Shown: positions 1 through 5,101 of the stretch, one piece after another
Layout of the letters: every line of letters begins with the position of its first letter
Numbering within the stretch: position 1 is the first letter of the stretch
From: Burkholderiales bacterium
GTDB taxonomy: Bacteria; Pseudomonadota; Gammaproteobacteria; Burkholderiales; Usitatibacteraceae
Length of the DNA stretch: 9,197 nt
Reading direction: 5' to 3'
NCBI GenBank assembly: GCA_025936275.1
Contig: JAICTR010000087.1
Coordinates: 1-9,197 of the forward strand
Made by a program: the position numbers and the translations under genes
Notes under the pieces: generated by a model
Database searches by the model: none
What the model was told of the DNA's origin: nothing
The model's input: the letters and a program-made list of their open reading frames with translations, nothing else

Positions 1-519
1 ACCCAGGCGCTCGAGCAGCTGCTGGGCGAAACCCGCTGGCGCGACCTCGATTACCTCGTCGTGGACCTGCCGCCGGGCACCGGCGACATCCAGCTCACGC
101 TCGCGCAGAAGGTGCCCGTCACCGGCGCGGTGATCGTCACCACGCCGCAGGACATCGCGCTCATCGATGCGCGCAAGGGCCTCAAGATGTTCGAGAAGGT
201 CGGCATCCCGATCCTCGGCGTGGTCGAGAACATGGCGATCCACATCTGCTCGAACTGCGGGCACGCCGAGCACATCTTCGGCTCCGGCGGCGCGGAGAAG
301 ATGTCGAAGGACTACGAGGTCGAGGTGCTGGGGAGCCTGCCGCTCGACATCCGCATCCGCGAGCAGGCCGATTCGGGCAAGCCCACGGTGGTGTCGGACC
401 CGGACGGCCCGATCGCCGCGATCTACCGCGACATCGCGCGGCGCATCGCCGCGCGCATCGCGCGGCAAGCCGAGGATCGCACCGCCGTGTTCCCGAAGAT
501 CGTGGTGCAAAACAACTGA
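1..519 (+). CDS. apbC: ApbC/Mrp-family Fe-S cluster carrier ATPase, 3' part
   Basis: C-terminal 172 residues of a P-loop ATPase of the Mrp/ApbC/NBP35 family. These cytosolic dimers bind a [4Fe-4S] cluster and pass it to apo-proteins. The reading frame is open from the first base, so the start and the N-terminal Walker A region lie upstream of the window. Visible motifs are the Walker B-like stretch DYLVVDLPPGTGD (fragment residues 17-29) and the family CxxC in CSNCGH (fragment Cys83 and Cys86), which ligates the cluster bridging the two subunits. The protein ends at TGA 517-519. The arrangement apbC then dcd on the same strand agrees with what I recall from betaproteobacteria. Family assignment is secure; the choice between the names apbC and mrp is only convention. 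Confidence 0.93.
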   Translation, partial: TQALEQLLGETRWRDLDYLVVDLPPGTGDIQLTLAQKVPVTGAVIVTTPQDIALIDARKGLKMFEKVGIPILGVVENMAIHICSNCGHAEHIFGSGGAEKMSKDYEVEVLGSLPLDIRIREQADSGKPTVVSDPDGPIAAIYRDIARRIAARIARQAEDRTAVFPKIVVQNN

Positions 520-526
520 GCTCGTC

Positions 527-546
527 GCTCCCGTGCACGCGGGAGC
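527..546 (+). other. Strong GC hairpin between apbC and dcd
   Basis: GCTCCCG (527-533) pairs perfectly with CGGGAGC (540-546), giving a 7-bp stem with a 6-nt loop, TGCACG. It lies 7 nt after the apbC stop and directly before the dcd ribosome binding site (AGGGAG, 549-554). No T-run follows, so it is not a standard intrinsic terminator. It could instead mark an mRNA 3' end or processing site, or modulate access to the dcd start. The pairing is seen directly; the role is inferred. Confidence 0.55.
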
Positions 547-558
547 CCAGGGAGAGCC

Positions 559-1125
559 ATGAGCATCAAGAGCGACCGATGGATCCGCCGCATGGCGGAG
601 GAGCACGGCATGATCGAGCCGTTCGAGCCCGGGCAGGTGCGCTCGGTGGACGGCAAGCGCATCGTCTCCTACGGCACGTCGAGCTACGGCTACGATATCC
701 GGTGCTCGGAGGAATTCAAGATCTTCACCAACATCAACTCCACGATCGTCGATCCGAAGGAGTTCGATGAGAAGTCGTTCGTGGACTTCAAGGGGCCGGT
801 GTGCATCATCCCGCCCAACTCCTTCGCGCTGGCGCGCACCGTCGAATACTTCCGCATCCCGCGCAACGTGCTCACGGTATGCCTCGGCAAGTCGACCTAT
901 GCCCGCTGCGGCATCATCGTGAACGTGACGCCCTTCGAGCCGGAGTGGCAGGGCTACGTCACGCTCGAGTTCTCGAACACCACGCCGCTCCCCGCGAAGA
1001 TCTACGCCAACGAGGGCGTCGCGCAGGTGATCTTCTTCGAGTCCGACGAGGTCTGCGAGACCTCGTACGCCGATCGGGGGGGCAAATACCAGGGGCAGAA
1101 AGGCGTCACGCTCCCCAAGATGTGA
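559..1125 (+). CDS. dcd: dCTP deaminase
   Basis: 188 residues, close to the usual 188-193 of proteobacterial dCTP deaminases. The homotrimeric cytosolic enzyme converts dCTP to dUTP plus ammonia, which feeds dUTPase and thymidylate synthesis. The N-terminus (MSIKSDRWIRRMAEEHGMI) is highly typical. Active-site segments are present: GKSTYAR (residues 110-116, with the Ser and Arg equivalent to E. coli Ser111 and Arg115) and VTLEFSN (134-140), whose Glu137 corresponds to the catalytic Glu138 of E. coli. The nucleotide-contacting C-terminal GGKYQGQKGVTLP is intact. The ATG at 559 has AGGGAG just upstream. The stop codon lies inside a CRP-like palindrome (1121-1136). There is no sign of the fused dUTPase activity seen in some archaeal Dcd proteins. 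Confidence 0.97.
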   Translation: MSIKSDRWIRRMAEEHGMIEPFEPGQVRSVDGKRIVSYGTSSYGYDIRCSEEFKIFTNINSTIVDPKEFDEKSFVDFKGPVCIIPPNSFALARTVEYFRIPRNVLTVCLGKSTYARCGIIVNVTPFEPEWQGYVTLEFSNTTPLPAKIYANEGVAQVIFFESDEVCETSYADRGGKYQGQKGVTLPKM

Positions 1126-1136
1126 CATTCGTCACA
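1121..1136 (+). promoter_or_regulatory. CRP-type palindrome TGTGA-N6-TCACA
   Basis: TGTGACATTCGTCACA is a perfect inverted repeat matching the TGTGA-N6-TCACA core of CRP/Vfr-class sites. It starts at the second-to-last sense codon of dcd and includes the dcd stop codon (1123-1125). Its centre is 1128.5. If the TATACT box at 1199-1204 is used and transcription starts near 1211, the site sits at about -82.5, a helical phase known for class I CRP activation. The match is seen directly; binding and the start position are inferred. It could also simply form a 6-bp hairpin at the dcd mRNA end. Confidence 0.5.
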
Positions 1137-1141
1137 CGCCC

Positions 1142-1194
1142 GGAACCAAGCGTCGCGATTTGCGACAAAAAAGTTCCGACGCGCCGGATTTTTT
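1142..1194 (+). terminator. Nested inverted repeats plus T6, possible dcd terminator
   Basis: GGAAC (1142-1146) pairs with GTTCC (1173-1177) and encloses GTCGC (1152-1156) paired with GCGAC (1162-1166). A second, overlapping pairing, TCCG (1175-1178) with CGGA (1185-1188), is followed at once by TTTTTT (1189-1194). The two foldings compete because they share 1175-1177. The stem next to the T-run has only 4 bp, so termination would be weak. The region overlaps the likely -35 area of the decarboxylase promoter, so its role may be as DNA rather than RNA. Confidence 0.3.
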
Positions 1195-1204
1195 GCCCTA
1201 TACT
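1174..1204 (+). promoter_or_regulatory. Probable promoter of the decarboxylase leader
   Basis: The -10 candidate TATACT (1199-1204) differs from the consensus at one position. The best -35 candidate, TTCCGA (1174-1179), is poor and has a long 19-bp spacer. A good -10 with a weak -35 is what is expected of an activator-dependent promoter, which fits the CRP-like palindrome upstream. The predicted start near 1211 would give a leader of about 80 nt before the upstream reading frame at 1292 and about 180 nt before the decarboxylase ATG. Confidence 0.5.
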
Positions 1205-1262
1205 TCGCGCAATTTTTTGACGGGCAGGGCGCCAGCCACTCGTTCGCCATCGCGGTGCGAGG

Positions 1263-1274
1263 CCCCGCAAGGGG
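1263..1274 (+). promoter_or_regulatory. GNRA-capped hairpin before the leader-ORF RBS
   Basis: CCCC-GCAA-GGGG forms a 4-bp all-GC stem closed by a GCAA tetraloop of the GNRA class. It ends 6 nt before the AAGGAGGT Shine-Dalgarno (1280-1287). GNRA loops are unusually stable and often dock into helices, so this may be part of a structured leader. It matches no riboswitch class that I can recognise. Confidence 0.4.
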
Positions 1275-1291
1275 ATATGAAGGAGGTCATC

Positions 1292-1414
1292 ATGACAGGA
1301 GCGAGGAACTCGGGCGGTCCGCAACACCGGATCCAGGCCGGCGCGCGCGTCGCGTCCGGTATGCCCCCATCCTCCCGTCGCCACAAACTCCGATGCCCCG
1401 AACCGCCACTGTAA
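1292..1414 (+). CDS. Putative 40-aa leader peptide overlapping the decarboxylase start
   Basis: A 40-codon frame from ATG 1292 to TAA 1412-1414. It follows AAGGAGGT (1280-1287), the best Shine-Dalgarno in the window, at normal spacing. The peptide starts MTGARNSGGPQHR, is rich in Arg and Pro, and ends RCPEPPL-stop. It overlaps the decarboxylase gene by 22 nt in a different frame, and the decarboxylase ATG at 1393 has no purine-rich RBS of its own. This suggests that translating, or stalling on, the leader controls decarboxylase synthesis. Leader-peptide control of an ornithine decarboxylase is known for SpeFL in gammaproteobacteria, but I see no sequence similarity to it. The Pro-Pro codons (1403-1408) near the stop could pause ribosomes. 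The frame and RBS are seen; function is inferred, and translation is unproven. Confidence 0.5.
   Translation: MTGARNSGGPQHRIQAGARVASGMPPSSRRHKLRCPEPPL
1326..1360 (+). promoter_or_regulatory. Stem inside the leader frame
   Basis: ACCGGA (1326-1331) pairs with TCCGGT (1355-1360) around a very GC-rich interior (GGCCGGCGCGCGCG-type sequence). Just downstream, CCTCC (1371-1375) is complementary to the GGAGG (1282-1286) of the leader RBS. The two pairings could coexist as a closed structure that a translating ribosome would open. This was noted by eye; no folding energy was computed. Confidence 0.3.
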
Positions 1415-2577
1415 AGCGGCTGCGACCGCAGCCCGAGTTCCCCCTCGATTCGCATCCGGAAGTCAGCCTCGACTTCACGCGCGTCAAGCAGTACCTCGCG
1501 AGGCACCCCTACAAGAAGCCGGTCCTCCTCGTCGACCTGGAGATCGTGCGCACCAAGGCGCGCCGGTTCCAGACGGCGCTGCCGCGCGTGCGCCCGCACT
1601 TCGCGGTGAAGGCGAACCCGGACCCGCGCGTGCTCAAGGCGCTGATCCAGGAAGGCTGCGGCTTCGAGATCGCCTCGATCGCCGAGCTCGATCTCCTCAT
1701 CTCGCTCGGCGTGCCGGTGGCGGAGATCTTCTATTCGAACCCGATGAAGTCGCGCGCCTACCTCGAGTACGCCTCGGCCAAGGGCGTCGAGTGGTTCGTG
1801 GTGGATAGCGTCGAGGAAATCCGCAAGGTGCAGTCGGTGAAGGCCGACGCGAAGATGTACCTGCGCATCGACGCGCCCAACATCGGCAGCGACTGGCCCC
1901 TCGCCGGCAAGTTCGGCGCGCACATGAACGACATCCCGGAGCTCATCCAGGCGGCGGTCGATTGCAAGGCGGACCTCGCCGGCGTCACGTTCCACGTCGG
2001 CTCGCAGTGCCTCAACCCGGAGAACTGGCGCGTGGGCATGGAGCGCGCGCGCAAGGTCTTCGCGGCGATGCGCACCGTGGGCCTCAGCCCGCGGCTCCTC
2101 AACCTCGGCGGCGGCTACCCGGTGCGCCACGTGAAGCCGATTCCCTCCATCGAGACCAGCGCGGAGGTGATCAACAAGGAGCTGCGCCACTTCGGGCCCG
2201 AGGTGCAGGGGATCGCGGAGCCGGGGCGCTACCTCGCCTCCGACGCGGGCTACTTCATCTGCCGCGTGGTGGGCACGGCCACGCGCAACAACCAGCGCTG
2301 GATGTACTGGGACGCGGGCGTCTTCGGCGGCGTGATCGAGACCACCGAGGGGCTGCGCTACATCATCTACACCGAGCGCGACGGCGAGCCGGTGGCGTGG
2401 AACGTCGCCGGCCCCACCTGCGATTCGGTGGACGTGGTGATGCGCGACGAGCTCCTGCCGGCGGACCTCCAGGAAGGCGACATGATCTTCATCAAGAACG
2501 CCGGCGCCTACACCACCGCGTACGCGAGCAACTTCAACGGCTTCCCCCTGCCCGAGGTGGCGACGCTCGGCAGCTAG
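1393..2577 (+). CDS. PLP-dependent ornithine (lysine/ornithine-type) decarboxylase
   Basis: 394 residues of the fold-type III (alanine-racemase-like) decarboxylase family, which includes eukaryotic-type ODC and bacterial lysine/ornithine decarboxylases. The expected reaction is ornithine to putrescine, or lysine to cadaverine, plus CO2. The PLP-binding lysine is Lys73 in FAVKAN. Other matches are HVGSQC (His201 stacks on PLP), LGGGYP (238-243), EPGRYL (276-281), GPTCDSVD (340-347, with Cys343/Asp344 equivalent to mouse ODC Cys360/Asp361) and AGAYTTAY (Tyr373, equivalent to Tyr389). GPTCDS with this length fits ODC better than DapDC (LysA) or biosynthetic arginine decarboxylase. Ornithine versus lysine preference cannot be settled by eye. 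The ATG at 1393 gives family length. It has no Shine-Dalgarno, which suggests coupling to the leader frame; a GTG at 1255 would add 46 odd residues across the leader. DUF6352 follows after 9 nt. Confidence 0.9.
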   Translation: MPRTATVKRLRPQPEFPLDSHPEVSLDFTRVKQYLARHPYKKPVLLVDLEIVRTKARRFQTALPRVRPHFAVKANPDPRVLKALIQEGCGFEIASIAELDLLISLGVPVAEIFYSNPMKSRAYLEYASAKGVEWFVVDSVEEIRKVQSVKADAKMYLRIDAPNIGSDWPLAGKFGAHMNDIPELIQAAVDCKADLAGVTFHVGSQCLNPENWRVGMERARKVFAAMRTVGLSPRLLNLGGGYPVRHVKPIPSIETSAEVINKELRHFGPEVQGIAEPGRYLASDAGYFICRVVGTATRNNQRWMYWDAGVFGGVIETTEGLRYIIYTERDGEPVAWNVAGPTCDSVDVVMRDELLPADLQEGDMIFIKNAGAYTTAYASNFNGFPLPEVATLGS

Positions 2578-2586
2578 GCGCCGGGC

Positions 2587-3612
2587 GTGGCGCAGGACTT
2601 CTGGGCTTCGAGCGGTTACCGGCTCCTCGAGCGCGCGCCCGAGGGGTTGCGCGCGACCGATGCATGGCTCGCGGCATTCCTGGATCGCGGCGAGCTGCGG
2701 CCGCCCGAGGAAGCGGGGCCGCGGGAGCGCGCGCTGCATGCGCGCATCGCCGCGGCGCCCCGCGCGCCGGTTTCCCCCGCCGAGCTCGCCGCGCTGGAAG
2801 ACGCCGACGCACGCGACAACTGGCAGGCGTTCCTGCGCTTCCGTGACCGCGTCGCCGCGCATCGCACGCTCGAGGACTGCTATCGCGCGCTGATCGCCTC
2901 CGGGGTCGACCTCGCGCCGGTGTTCGTCGACGCGCTCGCGCAGGCGATCGCGCGCGCGATGCTGGAAGGCAGCGCCGACGCCTGGCTCTGCCGCGCGGCG
3001 GAGCTCCTCTTCCGCCGCCAGCGCGTCGCCGCGGAATCGGGGCGGCTCCTGAGCGCCGATGCGGCCACCATCGAGGCGTATGCGCAGACCGGCGGCTTCG
3101 GCGCGGTCGGCCGCCTCATCCGCGCCCAGGGGACCGCGACCGCGGCCGTGAAGATGGACGTCCTCACGCACGAGAATGCGCCGTTCTACTTCATGCGCGA
3201 CGAGCTCTTCTGCTTCGTGCTCGACATCACGGCGGGCGGCGAGGGGGCGGCCGCGCTCGCGCGCGTGCTCGAGGGCTGGATAGCCCGGCTGGCGGGGGTC
3301 GAGGTCACGATCGAGCCCGCATCGCGCGTGGAGGATGCGCGGTGGCGATGGCATGCCGGGCTCGATGCCGACGCGAGCGCGTTGCTCGATCGGCTGTATC
3401 GCGGCGAACCCGTGCCGTCCGCGGACCTGGACCGCCTGCTGCTGCTCTTCCGCCTCGAGTTCCGCGAGGCCGCGGACGCCGCGCCCGCGCTCGGCGGGCG
3501 TCCGGTGTATCTGGGCCTCGCCTGCCGTCCCGATCGCACCCTCAAGATGAAGCCGCAGAACCTCCTCGCCAACCTGCCCTTCGCCGAATCGCCGCTCGCG
3601 CCGCGCGCGTAG
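2587..3612 (+). CDS. DUF6352-like conserved hypothetical protein
   Basis: 341 residues from GTG 2587, 9 nt after the decarboxylase stop, so probably co-transcribed. I recognise the overall pattern as that of DUF6352 proteins of Burkholderiales-type bacteria: an opening DFW-SSGYRLLER, then SPAELAALEDADARDNW (about residues 59-75), an AELLFRRQR segment, and KMDVLTHENAPFYFMRDELF (189-208) followed by KMKPQNLLANLPF near the end. There is no signal peptide or membrane segment, so it should be cytosolic. No catalytic motif of a known enzyme family is evident and the function is unknown. The start is uncertain because no strong RBS precedes it. The family name is from memory and should be confirmed by profile search. 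Confidence 0.8.
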   Translation: MAQDFWASSGYRLLERAPEGLRATDAWLAAFLDRGELRPPEEAGPRERALHARIAAAPRAPVSPAELAALEDADARDNWQAFLRFRDRVAAHRTLEDCYRALIASGVDLAPVFVDALAQAIARAMLEGSADAWLCRAAELLFRRQRVAAESGRLLSADAATIEAYAQTGGFGAVGRLIRAQGTATAAVKMDVLTHENAPFYFMRDELFCFVLDITAGGEGAAALARVLEGWIARLAGVEVTIEPASRVEDARWRWHAGLDADASALLDRLYRGEPVPSADLDRLLLLFRLEFREAADAAPALGGRPVYLGLACRPDRTLKMKPQNLLANLPFAESPLAPRA

Positions 3613-3615
3613 AAT
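3610..3615 (+). promoter_or_regulatory. TAGAAT -10 box
   Basis: TAGAAT overlaps the DUF6352 stop codon region and has no convincing -35 at 16-18 bp. A start near 3622 would leave about 19 nt of leader containing AGGAG before ATG 3641. This supports that start over the in-frame ATG at 3614, which lies inside the box itself. Confidence 0.4.
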
Positions 3616-3640
3616 GGATTCGAAACCAGGAGCACCGCCG

Positions 3641-3907
3641 ATGACGACCGCCGTGGAAAACACCCCGAGCTACATGCTCAGCAAGGAGATCGAGATCCTG
3701 ATGGCCGAACGCGGGCGCCTGCTGCGCGTGGCCGGTGCGGCCGCGCAGTTCGTGGCCGTGATGGAAAGCCGCAGCCTGCCGCAGAAGGTGGCCACCGAGG
3801 CCGAGATCCTCGCCGAGAGCGTGAACGCGCTTCCCGAGGACACGCTCAAGGACGCGCTCATGGCGATCACCACCCCATCTTCCCTCAACGAAACCCGCGC
3901 CTCCTGA
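3641..3907 (+). CDS. Unrecognised 88-aa protein
   Basis: A small cytosolic protein, largely helical by appearance (YMLSKEIEILMAERGRLLRV, then AGAAAQFVAVMESR), with a Ser/Thr-rich tail. I do not recognise the family. The chosen ATG at 3641 follows AGGAG (3629-3633) at a normal 7-nt spacing; a second in-frame ATG at 3614 would add nine residues but has no RBS. It is probably the first gene of a unit running to 5706. It ends with CTCCTGAGGAG, where the stop codon sits within the RBS region of the DUF6494 gene. Codon use matches the neighbours, so it looks like a real resident gene rather than a spurious frame. Confidence 0.7.
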   Translation: MTTAVENTPSYMLSKEIEILMAERGRLLRVAGAAAQFVAVMESRSLPQKVATEAEILAESVNALPEDTLKDALMAITTPSSLNETRAS

Positions 3908-3920
3908 GGAGCCGAGAGCG

Positions 3921-4127
3921 ATGAACCCCGACGCGTTCAACATGAGCATCCGCAAGTTCCTGAAGAGGGTCGGCGTGCACTCGCAGCGCGAGATCGAGGC
4001 CGCGGTCGAGCAGGGGATCAGCACCGGCAAGCTCAAGGGCACGGAAACGCTGCCGGTGAAGATGACGCTCACGCTCGGCGGCACCGAGCTCGACGTGACC
4101 TTCGACGACAAGATCGAGCTCGAGTGA
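3921..4127 (+). CDS. DUF6494-like small protein
   Basis: 68 residues. The sequence resembles the DUF6494 family as I recall it: MNPDAFNMSIRKFLKRVG, then SQREIEAAV, GKLKGTETLP, and a C-terminal beta-rich TLTLGGTELDVTFDDKIELE. No function is known for the family. It is probably a small soluble alpha-plus-beta protein with an acidic end. GAGGAG at 3906-3911 and the GAGAG at 3914-3918 supply the RBS. Its stop codon overlaps the next gene by GTGA (4124-4127), so translation of the ammonia-lyase is probably coupled to it. Confidence 0.85.
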   Translation: MNPDAFNMSIRKFLKRVGVHSQREIEAAVEQGISTGKLKGTETLPVKMTLTLGGTELDVTFDDKIELE

Positions 4128-5101
4128 ACGACGCGTCGCCCGCGGCCGACGTCACCTACGCCGACGTCGAGGCCGCCGCGCGGCGCCTCGAGGGCGTAGC
4201 GCACCGCACGCCGGTCGCCACCTCGCGGCAGTTCGACGAGCTCGCGGGCTGCCGCGCGTTCTTCAAGTGCGAGAACCTGCAGCGCATGGGCGCGTTCAAG
4301 TTCCGCGGCGCCTACAACGCGCTCGCCTCCCTCGATGCGGCGGCGAAAGCGCGCGGCGTGGTCGCGTTCTCCTCGGGCAACCATGCGCAGGCGGTGGCGC
4401 TCGCCGGGAGGCTCCTCGGCATCGCGGCCACCATCGTCATGCCCGCCGATGCGCCGGCGGTGAAGGTCGCGGCGACGCGTGGCTACGGGGCCGAGGTGGT
4501 GCTCTACGATCGCGCCGCGGGCGAGAGCCGCGAGGCGGTCGCGGAGCGCGTCGCGCGCGACAAGGGCGCGACGCTCATCCCGCCCTTCGACCACCCGGAC
4601 GTGATCGCCGGGCAGGGCACCGCGGCGATGGAGCTCTTCGAGGACGTGGGCGAGCTCGATTTCCTCTTCGTGTGCACCGGCGGCGCGGGACTCCTCTCCG
4701 GCTGCGCGGTCGCGGCGAGCGCGCTGGCGCCGAAGTGCCGCGTGGTGGGCGTGGAGCCCGCGGCGGGCGACGATGCGGCGCGCTCCTTCCGCACCCGGAC
4801 GCTGCAGCGCGTCGACAATCCCGTCACCATCGCCGATGGCGCGCGCACGCAGTCCCTGGGCGCGATCACCTTCCCGCTGGTGCTGCGCCACGTGCACGAC
4901 ATCATCACGGTGAGCGACGAGGAGATCGTGGCGGCGATGCGTTTCCTGTGGGAACGCATGAAGCTCGTCGTGGAGCCCACCGGCGCGCTCGCCGCCGCGG
5001 GCGTCCTCTCGGGCCGCGTGCAGGTGCGCGATGCGCGCGTCGGCATCATCCTTTCCGGGGGCAACGTGGACCTGAAGGCGATCGCCTCCCTCTTCGCTTG
5101 A
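4124..5101 (+). CDS. Threonine dehydratase / threo-3-hydroxyaspartate ammonia-lyase-type enzyme
   Basis: 325 residues of the fold-type II PLP family (threonine/serine dehydratases, serine racemase, threo-3-hydroxyaspartate ammonia-lyase). Lys59 in GAFKFRGA is the PLP Schiff-base lysine, SSGNHAQ (83-89) is the substrate-binding loop, and SGGNVD near the C-terminus holds the pyridine-nitrogen site. There is no C-terminal ACT domain, so it is the short, non-isoleucine-feedback type. The segment MKLVVEPTGALAAAG resembles hydroxyaspartate ammonia-lyases and serine racemases. The usual phosphate-binding GGGGL is GGAGL here (Gly186-Leu190), a mild change. The start GTG 4124 overlaps the previous stop. 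Substrate cannot be fixed from sequence alone. Confidence 0.9.
   Translation: MNDASPAADVTYADVEAAARRLEGVAHRTPVATSRQFDELAGCRAFFKCENLQRMGAFKFRGAYNALASLDAAAKARGVVAFSSGNHAQAVALAGRLLGIAATIVMPADAPAVKVAATRGYGAEVVLYDRAAGESREAVAERVARDKGATLIPPFDHPDVIAGQGTAAMELFEDVGELDFLFVCTGGAGLLSGCAVAASALAPKCRVVGVEPAAGDDAARSFRTRTLQRVDNPVTIADGARTQSLGAITFPLVLRHVHDIITVSDEEIVAAMRFLWERMKLVVEPTGALAAAGVLSGRVQVRDARVGIILSGGNVDLKAIASLFA

Noticed and set aside
1160..1291. Longer 84-codon version of the leader frame starting at 1160
   Set aside because: It would begin upstream of the likely promoter box and has no RBS. The ATG at 1292 has a near-perfect one.
1255..1392. GTG start giving a 46-residue longer decarboxylase
   Set aside because: The extra residues are arginine/proline-rich without family similarity, no RBS precedes the GTG, and the extension would run through the leader frame and its Shine-Dalgarno. 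ATG 1393 gives normal family length.
1292..1414. Programmed frameshift joining the leader frame to the decarboxylase
   Set aside because: A -1 shift would be needed, but I see no slippery heptamer in the overlap, and the decarboxylase domain is already complete from 1393.
3614..3640. Earlier ATG for the 88-aa protein
   Set aside because: It lies inside the TAGAAT box and has no Shine-Dalgarno, whereas ATG 3641 has AGGAG at proper spacing.
1198..3663. Very long open frame on the minus strand (about 820 codons) opposite the decarboxylase and DUF6352 genes
   Set aside because: It is the expected antisense shadow of GC-rich codons: Arg/Ala/Glu/His-rich low-complexity translation with no motif, while both plus-strand genes are clearly real.
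3542..4897. Minus-strand open frame of about 450 codons opposite the ammonia-lyase
   Set aside because: Same composition shadow. It contains no recognisable domain and covers several well-supported plus-strand genes.
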